This document shows positions 7,704-15,438 of a stretch of 36,479 nt of DNA, in pieces. The notes below the pieces were generated by a model. It was not told where the DNA came from. It made no database searches and was given only the letters and a program-made list of their open reading frames with translations. This DNA comes from Acidobacteriota bacterium (lineage in GTDB: Bacteria; Acidobacteriota; Thermoanaerobaculia; Gp7-AA8), in the NCBI GenBank assembly GCA_019247495.1, contig JAFAOU010000156.1:1-36479 (forward strand), written 5' to 3'. The translations under genes and the position numbers were made by a program. The stretch's first letter is position 1. The number at the start of each line of letters is the position of its first letter.

Positions 7704-8407
7704 CAGAGCAACTCGCGCGAGCGCAACCGCCGCACGAATCGCTCGATACGCTCGCGCTCCGCGTTGTCGGCAGCGGTGAAGCGAACTCCGTACTTGGCCG
7801 TTCCGCCGGTGAACTCGGCGCGCAGCACATCGCTCTCGAGTTGCAGCGGCTTCGGATCGCCGGGGAGGTAGAAGTGCAGCCGCAGCTTTCCTTCGCCGGG
7901 CAGCACGCGATCGACTTCGATGAACATGCCGCTGGCGGAGATGTTGATGCTGCGGCCGATGATGAAGCGGCCGTTCTTTTCGACCGAGACTTCGATACGC
8001 GTCAGCGTGCGCAGTTCGCGGCGTGACGGGATAGACGTCAGCCGCGCAACTTTCGCATCGAGCTCGTGACGCTGCAGGGGACGATAGATGACGTCGTTGC
8101 AGCCGGCGGAGAGACAGAGCTCGGCCTGCTCGGGTGTATCGCGCTCGCCGACGAGGAGCAGTGACATCGCGCGCGTCGATGCGTCGGCGCGAATCTCGCG
8201 GCAGAATTCGGGCGCGGTCATGTCGAACAGGTCGAACGCGAACATGATCAGTTGCGGACGATCGGTGCGCGCGATTTCCAGTCCGGTCGTACCCGTCAAG
8301 GCGGTCGCAATCGTGGCCTGGCGGCGGCGCAGGATCGATTCCTGAAACAGCAGCGAGCCGCGCGAATGATCGACGAGGAGGATGCAGCCTGGCCCGGTGT
8401 TGCTCAC
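7703..8407 (-). CDS. Receiver-like plus PilZ domain protein, phosphoacceptor lost
   Basis: 234 residues from a GTG that overlaps the cysteine-desulfurase stop (GTGA). Residues 8-125 fold like a response-regulator receiver (CILLVDHS ... YRPLQRHEL). The phosphoacceptor position, in PQLIMFAFDLF, is Ala instead of Asp, and the conserved Lys near the end is Arg (YRPL), so it is unlikely to be phosphorylated. Residues 130-234 form a PilZ domain with both c-di-GMP motifs: RRELR (RxxxR) and NISASG (D/NxSxxG). It is probably a c-di-GMP sensor acting through protein contacts, perhaps with the coupled TPR protein. A link to type IV pili is only suggested by the distant pilB. Confidence 0.85.
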   Translation of the reverse strand: MSNTGPGCILLVDHSRGSLLFQESILRRRQATIATALTGTTGLEIARTDRPQLIMFAFDLFDMTAPEFCREIRADASTRAMSLLLVGERDTPEQAELCLSAGCNDVIYRPLQRHELDAKVARLTSIPSRRELRTLTRIEVSVEKNGRFIIGRSINISASGMFIEVDRVLPGEGKLRLHFYLPGDPKPLQLESDVLRAEFTGGTAKYGVRFTAADNAERERIERFVRRLRSRELL

Positions 8408-9537
8408 GCGGCGGAGATCTCCCGAAGACGTCCGATGTTGCGTTTCAAGTCGTCGACGAGCAGCGCGACGTGCTCCTTCGTGTTGGACCGGCCCAGGCCG
8501 AAACGGATCGAGCCGTAGGCGAGCGATTCGGGAACGCCGATCGCGGTCAACACCGGCGACGCGCTCCGTTCGCCGGAACTACACGCGGAACCGGACGACA
8601 GCGAGAAGTGACGCATCGCCATCATCACGGAGTCAGATTCGACGCGATCGAAGCTGATGTTGAGATTGCCCGGCAGCCGTCTGTCCCGAGGTCCGTTCAC
8701 AAAAGCGTCCGGCACCTCGGCCACCACGCGATCCCACAATTCGTTGCGAAGTTTCGTAAGCCATTCGCTTTCGGCTGCCATCTCTTCGCCGCGAACGCGA
8801 AAGGCCATGGCCATGCCGACCGCGCCGGGAACATTCACCGTCCCGCTGCGCGCTCCTTTTTCCTGTCCGCCACCGAGCATGACCGGCTCGATGCGGATAC
8901 CGCGCCGAACGATCATTCCGCCGACGCCTTTTGGCCCGTAGAGCTTGTGCGCGGAGAAGGCCGCCAGGTCGACATTGGTCATGTCGATCGGAACTTTTCC
9001 CGCCGCCTGCGTAACGTCGCTGTGGAAGAGCACGCCGCGCTCGCGGCAGATCGCGCCCAGCTCCGCGATCGGCTGCAACGTTCCGATCTCGCCATTCGCC
9101 GCTTCGACGGAGACGAGTTTCGTATTCGGACGAAGCACGCGTTTCAATTCATCAGGATCGAGAAAGCCTTCGCGATCGGGAGTCAGCAGTGTCACCGCGA
9201 TGCCGTGTTTTTCGAGCCGCTTCGCGGGAACGACGATCGACTTGTGTTCCATCGCCGAGGTGATGAGGTGATCGCCGGGAGCGAGAAGATTGAGTGCGAT
9301 GTTGTTCGACTCGGTGGCGCCGGCGGTGAAGTAGACCTCGTTCAACTGCACGCCAAAGAATCGGGCGATGCTGAAGCGCGCTTCCTCAACCGCGTTCGAT
9401 GCCCGCCGCCCATGCTCGTGCGTCAGCGACGCCGGATTGCCGAAGTCCTCACTGAAGTAGGGGAGCATCGCCTCGACCACGCGCGGGTCGACGGGCGTCG
9501 TGGCGTGGTGGTCCATGTAAATCGGGAGTTCGGGCAT
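8404..9537 (-). CDS. iscS: Cysteine desulfurase (IscS/NifS family)
   Basis: 377 residues from ATG at 9537 (MPELPIYMDHHATTP); longer in-frame readings run through repeat copy C and are rejected. Family signatures are DHHATTPVDPR, GNPASLTHEHGRRA, TAGATESNN, the PLP-binding Lys198 in SAHKLYGPKG, and the catalytic Cys319 in SSGSACSSGER. It is a PLP enzyme that removes sulfur from cysteine to form a persulfide for Fe-S clusters, thiolated tRNA or molybdenum cofactor; such enzymes can also mobilise selenium. No iscU or other Fe-S gene is adjacent, so the acceptor is unclear. It heads a coupled set with the receiver/PilZ and TPR genes. Confidence 0.93.
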   Translation of the reverse strand: MPELPIYMDHHATTPVDPRVVEAMLPYFSEDFGNPASLTHEHGRRASNAVEEARFSIARFFGVQLNEVYFTAGATESNNIALNLLAPGDHLITSAMEHKSIVVPAKRLEKHGIAVTLLTPDREGFLDPDELKRVLRPNTKLVSVEAANGEIGTLQPIAELGAICRERGVLFHSDVTQAAGKVPIDMTNVDLAAFSAHKLYGPKGVGGMIVRRGIRIEPVMLGGGQEKGARSGTVNVPGAVGMAMAFRVRGEEMAAESEWLTKLRNELWDRVVAEVPDAFVNGPRDRRLPGNLNISFDRVESDSVMMAMRHFSLSSGSACSSGERSASPVLTAIGVPESLAYGSIRFGLGRSNTKEHVALLVDDLKRNIGRLREISAA

Positions 9538-9556
9538 GCGAAGGAAATGATAACCG

Positions 9557-9739
9557 CTGTCATCCTGAGCCGCCGGAGCGACGGAGGCGAAGCCGCAGTC
9601 GCGCAGGACGGTCGAAGGACCGCCAACGTGCTCGCATCGTGACTTGCCGCCGCCAGGGTTATCGGGAAGGGGGTCCTTCGACCGTCCTGCGGCGTTCCGC
9701 GCTTCGCGCTCCAGCGCCTTCGGCGGCTCAGGATGACAG
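9557..9739. repeat. Long inverted repeat family, copy C
   Basis: Same outer ends and GGACGGTCGAAGGACC/GGTCCTTCGACCGTCC inner arms as copies A and B. It fills the gap between the cysteine desulfurase start and the pcnB stop (4 nt away). No other feature is seen in this gap. Confidence 0.9.
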
Positions 9740-9743
9740 GCCG

Positions 9744-11114
9744 TTACCTGCGCCGGCGGCGTCGCTTGGCAGGCGCTTTCGGCGCCTCGGCATCCGCTGC
9801 GCGGCGCACACGCTGCGCGAACTGCTGCCACTGGCGGAACACGTCCACGTACTTTCCCGACGACAGCGCGTACAACTCGAGCAGCGCCAGCGCGTCGTTG
9901 AACGGCTCGCGGTAGACGAAGCGGAATTGGGCGCGGCGATCGGTAGGAGGTTCGAGCAAACGCCAGAGCGTATCGAGCGCGGTCTCGATCTGGTGCCGCG
10001 TTCCCGCCGCGAGCGACATACGCGTGCAGATCGGCTGGATCAGTTCGCGGATGAAGAGGATCACCTCGCCGATCTTCATGCGCGACTCGCGGCCCGCTTC
10101 CTCGCGCTCGAGCTCCTCGAGGATCCACGGCAGGAACATTACCGACAGCATCACCGGATCGGAGATCTTGCGTCCGGCCTGCACGGTGCGGTCGAGGACT
10201 TCCAGCATTTTCCAGAAGTACGGCGCGCGGTCGCCTGCGATCGCTTTGCAGACCTCGGGGAGGAGCGGTTCGAGCAGGCCGCTGTCGACGAGCAGCCGGA
10301 CCGCGCCCCGCGACCAGCCGCGGCGGAGCAGATCGAGAATCTCCTCGGAGACGCGCGGCGGCGACGCTTTGAGGATGTCGTTCTTATGGCGAAGGATGGC
10401 CGCGTATGTGGCCGGCTCGATTTCGAAGCCGAGGCGTGAAGCGAATTCGACGGCGCGCATCATCCGCACCGGGTCCTCGCGGAAGCGGACATCCGGGTCG
10501 CCGATGACGCGCACGCGCTTCGCCTCGAGGTCCTCGAGGCCGCCGACGTAGTCGATCACTGAGAAGTCCGCGATGTTGTAGAAGAGCGCGTTGATCGTGA
10601 AATCGCGGCGGCGGGCGTCCTGGAGCGGCGAGCCGAACGTGTTGTCGTCGGTGATCAGCAACTCCTCGGCGTCCTCGTTGCGCTCCGGCTCGCGGCGGAA
10701 TGTGGCCACTTCCACGAGCATGTCCTGAAAGATGATGTGCACGAGCCGGAAGCGGCGTCCGATGATGCGGCTGTTGCGGAAGAGGCGCCGGATCTCGGCC
10801 GGATGCGCGTCGGTGGCGATGTCGAAATCCTTCGGCGTGCCATCCATCAACAGATCGCGCACGCTGCCGCCGCACAAGTACGCGCGGTAGCCGCTGCGAT
10901 GCAGGCGGTAGAGAACCTTGAGGACGTTCTCCGGAATGCGCCGCCGCGATATGGGATGTTCGCTGCGGTCGATGATGACGCCGGGATCGGGTTCCTCGGT
11001 TGCCGGGAGTCGGGTGTCAGGTGTCGTAGAAAGTGTCGCTGCCGCTTCGTCGGAAACAGGAAGCTCCGACTCCCGACTCCCGACTTCCAACTCCCGATTT
11101 TCCATTCCGCTCAT
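9744..11114 (-). CDS. pcnB: Poly(A) polymerase I / tRNA nucleotidyltransferase family (PcnB)
   Basis: 456 residues from ATG at 11114, which overlaps the lepB stop (ATGA). The class II nucleotidyltransferase head starts near residue 50: HPISRRRIPENVLKVLYRL, the catalytic GGSVRDLLMDGTPKDFDIAT with its DxD, and RRFRLVHI. Then come DARRRDFTINALFYN and REDPVRMMRAVEFASRLGF. These follow E. coli PcnB closely, and the basic tail KAPAKRRRRRR is also PcnB-like. It should add poly(A) to RNA 3' ends and promote decay; CCA addition is the alternative. Residues 5 to about 40 are encoded by a palindromic repeat (11001-11100) and are likely unstructured. Confidence 0.9.
   Translation of the reverse strand: MSGMENRELEVGSRESELPVSDEAAATLSTTPDTRLPATEEPDPGVIIDRSEHPISRRRIPENVLKVLYRLHRSGYRAYLCGGSVRDLLMDGTPKDFDIATDAHPAEIRRLFRNSRIIGRRFRLVHIIFQDMLVEVATFRREPERNEDAEELLITDDNTFGSPLQDARRRDFTINALFYNIADFSVIDYVGGLEDLEAKRVRVIGDPDVRFREDPVRMMRAVEFASRLGFEIEPATYAAILRHKNDILKASPPRVSEEILDLLRRGWSRGAVRLLVDSGLLEPLLPEVCKAIAGDRAPYFWKMLEVLDRTVQAGRKISDPVMLSVMFLPWILEELEREEAGRESRMKIGEVILFIRELIQPICTRMSLAAGTRHQIETALDTLWRLLEPPTDRRAQFRFVYREPFNDALALLELYALSSGKYVDVFRQWQQFAQRVRRAADAEAPKAPAKRRRRRR
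11001..11100. repeat. GACTCCCGACTCCCGA-type palindromic repeat inside the pcnB 5' end
   Basis: Inverted arms GGGAGTCGGG (11005-11014) and CCCGACTCCC (11072-11081), with more of the GACTCCCGACTTCCAACTCC word after it. It lies inside the coding sequence for the low-complexity PcnB N-terminus, upstream of the first conserved residue. Confidence 0.75.
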
Positions 11115-11869
11115 GGACTCTCGCCGGCCTCGCCCTCGGGCGTCAGGCCCGGTGTGAAATGGTATTTGCTGTCGACGATGAAGAAGGTCCGTTCCCATCG
11201 CGATTTCGTGAAGAAGTGACCGGCCACGCCGAGCAGCTCTCGGATGCGCGCGGCCGGCGGCGCGTCGGGCGATGCGGGCGTTCCCTCGAACGACCAATAG
11301 ACCATGAACGCGCGCCCTTTGATCATCGATCGCGGAACCGTTCCCCAGTAGCGCGAGTCGCTCGATCGGTCGCGGTTGTCGCCCATCGCAAAGTATTGCC
11401 CCTCGCCGACCGTGTACGGACCGTATTGATCGCGCGATCGATACGGCTCCGGAAGCTGCGGCTTCGGCGGATAGATCATCGGATCGACGTGGATGACGTA
11501 CGGTTCGGCCATCGGCTTGCCGTTGATGGAAACCACTTTGTCGCGCACTTCCACGGTATCGCCGGGCAGTCCGATGACGCGCTTCACGAAGTCCGTGTCG
11601 GGCTGGAGCGGATAGCGGAAGACGATGATGTCGCCGCGGCGGATTTCGCGAAGCGGCAGCAACCCGCCGAGCGAAGTGCCGGGGCCGTAGATGAACTTGT
11701 TGACGACGATGTGATCGCCGACTTTCAGATTGTCTTCCATCGATCCGGTGGGGATCTTGAACATCTGAAAGGCGAAGATGCGGACAAAGTTGACGAATAT
11801 GACGGCGATCAGGAGCGCTTCGTAGTACTCACGGATCGTCGATTTCTTATGAGTGTCATCGACGGCCAT
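11111..11869 (-). CDS. lepB: Signal peptidase I LepB
   Basis: 252 residues. One N-terminal membrane helix (about residues 17-36, YEALLIAVIFVNFVRIF) is followed by Box B IPTGSMEDNL with catalytic Ser43, Box D with general-base Lys96 in DFVKRVIGLPGD, and Box E GDNRDRSSDSRYWG. It removes signal peptides from exported proteins at the outer face of the inner membrane. The start overlaps the upstream lipoprotein gene by 14 nt and the stop overlaps pcnB, so the three genes look like one operon. The last 40 residues (after GTPASPDAP) are not part of the catalytic core. Confidence 0.95.
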   Translation of the reverse strand: MAVDDTHKKSTIREYYEALLIAVIFVNFVRIFAFQMFKIPTGSMEDNLKVGDHIVVNKFIYGPGTSLGGLLPLREIRRGDIIVFRYPLQPDTDFVKRVIGLPGDTVEVRDKVVSINGKPMAEPYVIHVDPMIYPPKPQLPEPYRSRDQYGPYTVGEGQYFAMGDNRDRSSDSRYWGTVPRSMIKGRAFMVYWSFEGTPASPDAPPAARIRELLGVAGHFFTKSRWERTFFIVDSKYHFTPGLTPEGEAGESP

Positions 11870-12923
11870 TCGGCGGGGGTGTTCCCTTCAGGTCGTCCGC
11901 GATGAACGCGGCGGCAAACGATTGTACGACAGCGGGTCGGACGCGGACGGTGTTTCCGTGCCGCGTGTAGTGATGCAGCGGGAGTCGCGGGTCGGTCGCG
12001 ATGATCGTTGCACCGATGTCCGCCTGCCGGTTCGTGGGGTCGACGATGTAGGTGCGGTTGCTGTCGATCCACGGGACGTTTCTGATCGCGTTGATGAACC
12101 TGTCATCCACGCCCGGCGCGATGGCGATAGCTACTCGGGAACTGCGCATCAGCGCCGCGCGCGCGTCGCTCCATGCGAACGGTTTCGGATCGAGCCAGAT
12201 CACGAGCGGAAGTTTTTCGTTGTACCGCATCTCATTCGGCCGCATGACCAGGACGCCGCCGATCGGATCGAGCGAGACGGCAAGCCAGTCCGATGAAGCC
12301 ACCAGCTCCTGACGCTGCTCCCCCGCGTAGGTCATCGACACGAGATGCTGCGAGGCGTCAGGCGACTCGATCACGAGCGTAAACCGTTCCGCTTGCGGCT
12401 CCCAGCCGAGAGCGTCGAGCTGCGTTCGCGGCAAGTCGACCGAGAGGGGAGTGCCCGTGGGGATGTGCACGGTGCGCACGATGCTTCCAGTCGCTGTTTC
12501 CAGGATGTAGCTCACTTTGTTGCCGCGCGGTGCCCACTGAACACTAACCTCGTCCGCCGGATCTTCCGGAATCCAGTGGATGTCGCTGCCGTCGATTGAG
12601 ACCAGCCCGACGTCGAAGTTGTTCGTCCGTTTCGCCGAGAAAACGATTTCTTTGCGGTCCAGCGAGACGTCGTACGAGTCGATGGCCGCGAACGCCGGCG
12701 TCAACGGCTTGCTGCCGTTGAAAAGGCGGTTCCCCGAGACACGAATGTTCGTGACGCTGGGCTTGGCGGCACACCCGACGTGCACGCAGTAGTCGCCGAC
12801 CACCGAGGCTTGCGGAACGGTTTCCCAACCCTTCGGAAACCAGGCCGGACCGCTGGCGCAGCCCGTCAGAAACAGCACGCTGACGAGCTTCCATCCCGTT
12901 CGTTTACCGAGCATTGCCGGCAT
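11856..12923 (-). CDS. Lipoprotein with beta-propeller-like repeats, function unknown
   Basis: 355 residues. The N-terminus is a lipoprotein signal with lipobox LFLTGC (Cys near residue 22). The mature part has repeated beta-rich segments like TolB/WD40-like propeller blades, for example DVSLDRKEIVFSAKRTN, VSVQWAPRGNKVSYILE and LGWEPQAERFTLVI. No catalytic motif is recognised. The 3' end overlaps lepB. It starts 110 nt from the divergent tonB, so the region between must hold both promoters. It is probably an outer- or inner-membrane anchored periplasmic protein. Confidence 0.75.
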   Translation of the reverse strand: MPAMLGKRTGWKLVSVLFLTGCASGPAWFPKGWETVPQASVVGDYCVHVGCAAKPSVTNIRVSGNRLFNGSKPLTPAFAAIDSYDVSLDRKEIVFSAKRTNNFDVGLVSIDGSDIHWIPEDPADEVSVQWAPRGNKVSYILETATGSIVRTVHIPTGTPLSVDLPRTQLDALGWEPQAERFTLVIESPDASQHLVSMTYAGEQRQELVASSDWLAVSLDPIGGVLVMRPNEMRYNEKLPLVIWLDPKPFAWSDARAALMRSSRVAIAIAPGVDDRFINAIRNVPWIDSNRTYIVDPTNRQADIGATIIATDPRLPLHHYTRHGNTVRVRPAVVQSFAAAFIADDLKGTPPPNGRR

Positions 12924-13032
12924 TCTAACATGCGATGCTAAACGACTGATTCTAAAGGCACAAAACGCCGTAAACAGTTGGCGGCCATATTGCTAAATAA
13001 CCTATAGAAATCGAACGAGGAGCGACTACTCA

Positions 13033-13941
13033 ATGGACCTTCAAAACGAGCTGTTGGAGTCCGGAAAACAACATCAAAAAGGCGGCTGGAAAGCCACCAT
13101 GGCCTCACTCGGTGTACACGGCGCGATCATCGCGCTGATCGTCTTCATCTCCACGCAGGCAACGCAGAAAGTCGCGGCCGAAGACAAACCGATTCGCGCG
13201 TTTCTTTCGTCGAAAGCGGCTCCGCCGCCACCTCCCCCTCCGCCACCTCCGCCCGCGGCTTCGCACGCGAGCTCAACTCCGAAAGTGGTGAAACCGGTGC
13301 AGGTCACGCATCAGACATTCGTGCAGCCGCGCGAGATCCCGAAGGAAGTCCCGAAAGTGAGTATCCCCACTCCGACGACGAAGGTCGCGGAAATCGATCC
13401 GACTCCATCGGAACCTTCGAATGATCCTCCCGGCGCGCAGGAAGGCGGCGTTGCTGGCGGAGTCGTGGGTGGCGTCGTCGGCGGCCAGCAGGGCGGTACG
13501 GTCGGCGGCGAAGTCGGCGGCCAGATCGGCGGCGTCCTCGGCGGTGAAAAGGGCGGCGTCGTCGGCGGAACGGTTGGCGGCACCGGCACAGGAACCGGCG
13601 ACGGCGACAAGCCGGCGCCTCCTCCTCCCGCGCCCGAGCCGAAAGACGAAGGACCGCTCCGTGTCGGCGGCGACGTCAAGGCGCCAGTGGCGACGGCACG
13701 CGTGAAACCCGACTACACCGACGCGGCCCGCAAAGCACACATCAATGGCGTCGTGATCGTCGAAGCCATCGTCAACAAGCAGGGCGAAGTCGAGCAGGCC
13801 AAAGTCCTCAAAGGTCTGCCGATGGGTCTCAGCGAACAGGCCGTCGAAGCAGTGAAGAAGTGGCACTTCCGCCCGGGTACTCTCAATGGCGAGCCGGTCG
13901 AGGTCATTTTCAGCCTGACCGTGAACTTCACATTGGAGTAG
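13033..13941 (+). CDS. TonB-family energy transducer with Gly-rich linker
   Basis: 302 residues with GAGGAG as ribosome-binding site about 10 nt upstream. One membrane helix (about residues 25-43, ASLGVHGAIIALIVFI) is followed by a run of 11 prolines (residues 64-74). A glycine-rich linker made of GGxxGG units (GGVVGG, GGQQGG, GGEVGG and similar) spans roughly residues 138-195. A TonB C-terminal domain follows (ARVKPDYTDAARKAHINGVV ... VKKWHFRPGTLNG). It couples the proton-motive force, through ExbB/ExbD, to outer-membrane receptors. ExbB/D and a receptor are not nearby, so its client is unknown. A clear terminator follows. Confidence 0.9.
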   Translation: MDLQNELLESGKQHQKGGWKATMASLGVHGAIIALIVFISTQATQKVAAEDKPIRAFLSSKAAPPPPPPPPPPPAASHASSTPKVVKPVQVTHQTFVQPREIPKEVPKVSIPTPTTKVAEIDPTPSEPSNDPPGAQEGGVAGGVVGGVVGGQQGGTVGGEVGGQIGGVLGGEKGGVVGGTVGGTGTGTGDGDKPAPPPPAPEPKDEGPLRVGGDVKAPVATARVKPDYTDAARKAHINGVVIVEAIVNKQGEVEQAKVLKGLPMGLSEQAVEAVKKWHFRPGTLNGEPVEVIFSLTVNFTLE

Positions 13942-13950
13942 GGATTGAGG

Positions 13951-13980
13951 AGCGGCGGCGATGAAGTTGCCGCCGCTTTT
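13951..13980 (+). terminator. Intrinsic terminator after tonB
   Basis: Perfect 9-bp stem AGCGGCGGC (13951-13959) and GCCGCCGCT (13969-13977) with a 9-nt loop, followed by TTTTCTTTCT. It lies 10 nt after the tonB stop. Confidence 0.88.
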
Positions 13981-14110
13981 CTTTCTCAGCCTTCGGGACC
14001 GTTGTGCAGCTCCATTCCGCGTCTCCGCCTCTTCGCGTGAAGGAATACACTGCCACATCAACGGCTTAACATCGTTTCGCTGTCCAAACTGCTAAAGGAG
14101 TTTCTGCATC

Positions 14111-14761
14111 ATGGCTGAGGTCACCCTCGAAGTTACCCGTCGCGAGCGCTCGGGAAAAGAGTACGCGAAGAAGTTGCGCCAGGAGAACAAGATCCCGGCG
14201 GTCGTCTATGGCGGTCATAAAGAGCCGGTAGCGATCACCGTCGAGCGCAAGGCGATCGTCGATCTCATTCAGAAGAGCGACCACGGCATGCGGTCCATCT
14301 TCCTGCTGAAGATGTCAGGCAGCGATCAGCAGCGCCACGCCATGATCAAGGACACGCAGATGGACCCGATCTCCCGCCGCATGACGCACATCGATTTCGT
14401 GCGCGTGGCGATGGATGAAGTGGTCCGCCTGACCATTCCGGTGCATCTCACCGGCAGTTCGATCGGCGTCAAAGAGGGCGGCATCCTCGACTGGCAGATG
14501 CGCGAGCTTCACGTCGAATGTCTTCCGAACGCCATCCCCGACACGATCGAAGTCGACATCTCAAACCTTGGCGCGCACCAGCAGGTCCGCATCTCGGATC
14601 TGCAGTTGCCCGAGGGCGTGAAGGTCGAAGAGGATCCGCATCGCGTCATCGTCGGCGTCACCACGGCGCGTGCCGAAGTGGTCGCGGAAGTTGCGACGAC
14701 GGAAGCGGCAGCAGCCGAGCCGGAAGTGGCCAAGAAGGGCAAGACCGAGGCGGAAGAGTAG
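14111..14761 (+). CDS. rplY: 50S ribosomal protein L25 (CTC/TL5 type)
   Basis: 216 residues with AAAGGAG a few nt before the ATG. The N-terminal 5S-rRNA-binding domain reads VTRRERSGKEYAKKLRQ, KIPAVVYGG and later DPISRRMTHIDFVRV. The C-terminal CTC domain contains PVHLTGSSIGVKEGG, HVECLPNAIPDTIEVDIS and LQLPEGVKV. The tail is a low-complexity Ala/Glu/Lys stretch. It binds 5S rRNA in the large subunit. It is usually followed by pth, but here a terminator and then the AhpD-like gene follow. Confidence 0.96.
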   Translation: MAEVTLEVTRRERSGKEYAKKLRQENKIPAVVYGGHKEPVAITVERKAIVDLIQKSDHGMRSIFLLKMSGSDQQRHAMIKDTQMDPISRRMTHIDFVRVAMDEVVRLTIPVHLTGSSIGVKEGGILDWQMRELHVECLPNAIPDTIEVDISNLGAHQQVRISDLQLPEGVKVEEDPHRVIVGVTTARAEVVAEVATTEAAAAEPEVAKKGKTEAEE

Positions 14762-14792
14762 CGCTCGATCGTCATCAATTCGCTTACGATTA

Positions 14793-14818
14793 CGCCCCGC
14801 GGAAACGCGGGGCGTTTT
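14793..14818 (+). terminator. Intrinsic terminator after rplY
   Basis: 8-bp GC-only stem CGCCCCGC (14793-14800) and GCGGGGCG (14807-14814) with a GGAAAC loop, followed by TTTTGTTGT. It lies about 31 nt after the rplY stop and before the Shine-Dalgarno of the next gene. Confidence 0.92.
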
Positions 14819-14835
14819 GTTGTCCGGAGGATGCG

Positions 14836-15375
14836 ATGTCGCGTATCACGAGGCTCACGAAGGATCAGGTTACTGCCGAGGTGCGCGAGAAATTCGAGCA
14901 GATCGGCGCGGTGCGCGGCAACGTTCCGAATATGTTCCGCGTGTATGCGCATCGGCCGGAGATTTTGAAAACGATGATGGCGCACATGGACGCCGTTACG
15001 AACACGGGAACGGTGCCGGTGCGGACGAAGGAGTTGGTGGCGACGCTCGTTTCGCGCATCAACAGTTGCGAGTATTGAAACCGCTCGCACACCGCGCAGG
15101 CTGCGCGGCACGGAGCAACGGAAGACCAGATGAACGCGCTGGTAGATTTTGAAACGGGACCGTTCGACGAGCGGGAGAAGGCGGCGCTGGCGTACGCGCA
15201 GCAGCTCACGATCGATGCGAACCGCGTCGACGATGCGCTGTTCGCGAGGCTGCGCGAGCATTACGACGAGGGCGAGATCGTGGAGATCTCGGCGATGGCA
15301 GGATTGTTCAATTACTTCAACCGCGTGAATGACGCGCTGCGGATGCAACCGACGAAGCCGGGCGAGGGGCTGTGA
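14836..15375 (+). CDS. AhpD/carboxymuconolactone-decarboxylase family protein, candidate selenoprotein (CxxU)
   Basis: One frame runs from ATG 14836 (GGAGG 5 nt upstream) to TGA 15375, broken only by TGA at 15076-15078. Both halves belong to one AhpD-like peroxidase family: GNVPNMFRVYAHRPEIL and RTKELVATLVSRINSCEY before, SHTAQAARHGATEDQMNAL and EIVEISAMAGLFNYFNRVNDAL after. The TGA replaces codon 81, exactly the second Cys of the family's CxxCxxxH motif. Cys78 and His85 are in place with normal spacing, and no base is gained or lost. In AhpD the second Cys is the one activated by the His. A hairpin with SECIS-like geometry follows the TGA. I infer a 179-residue selenoprotein, probably a thiol/selenol peroxidase or redox protein. 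A nonsense pseudogene or sequencing error is the alternative. Confidence 0.72.
15081..15121 (+). promoter_or_regulatory. Candidate bacterial SECIS hairpin downstream of in-frame TGA
   Basis: Directly 3' of the TGA: upper stem CCGCGC (15092-15097) and GCGCGG (15103-15108) closing the loop AGGCT (15098-15102). The loop begins 19 nt after the TGA and has G at its second position, as bacterial SECIS models require. An interrupted lower stem can form between CCGCTC (15081-15086) and GAGcaaCGG (15113-15121). The region is GC-rich, so chance hairpins are possible. Confidence 0.55.
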
Positions 15376-15438
15376 ACGGAATGGTGCCGATGGCCCTCAC
15401 CTGGCAATAATCAAACCTCGGATACGGTGACTACGACT

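Noticed and set aside
9538..10128. N-terminal extension of the cysteine desulfurase
   Set aside because: The extension runs through repeat copy C and into pcnB; the family N-terminus is at 9537.
12924..13032. Sigma-70 promoter for tonB (TTGGCG at 12978, TATAGA at 13003)
   Set aside because: Spacing of 19 nt and a poor -10 match make it too weak to annotate; a promoter must exist here but I cannot place it.
13200..13290. Proline run in tonB as an assembly artefact
   Set aside because: A proline stretch at this point is normal for TonB and the frame stays intact through to the C-terminal domain.
14836..15375. Frameshift or two separate genes instead of selenocysteine
   Set aside because: Both halves are in the same frame with no indel, and the second half has no own Shine-Dalgarno at ATG 15130. 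A nonsense mutation remains possible and is recorded as the alternative.
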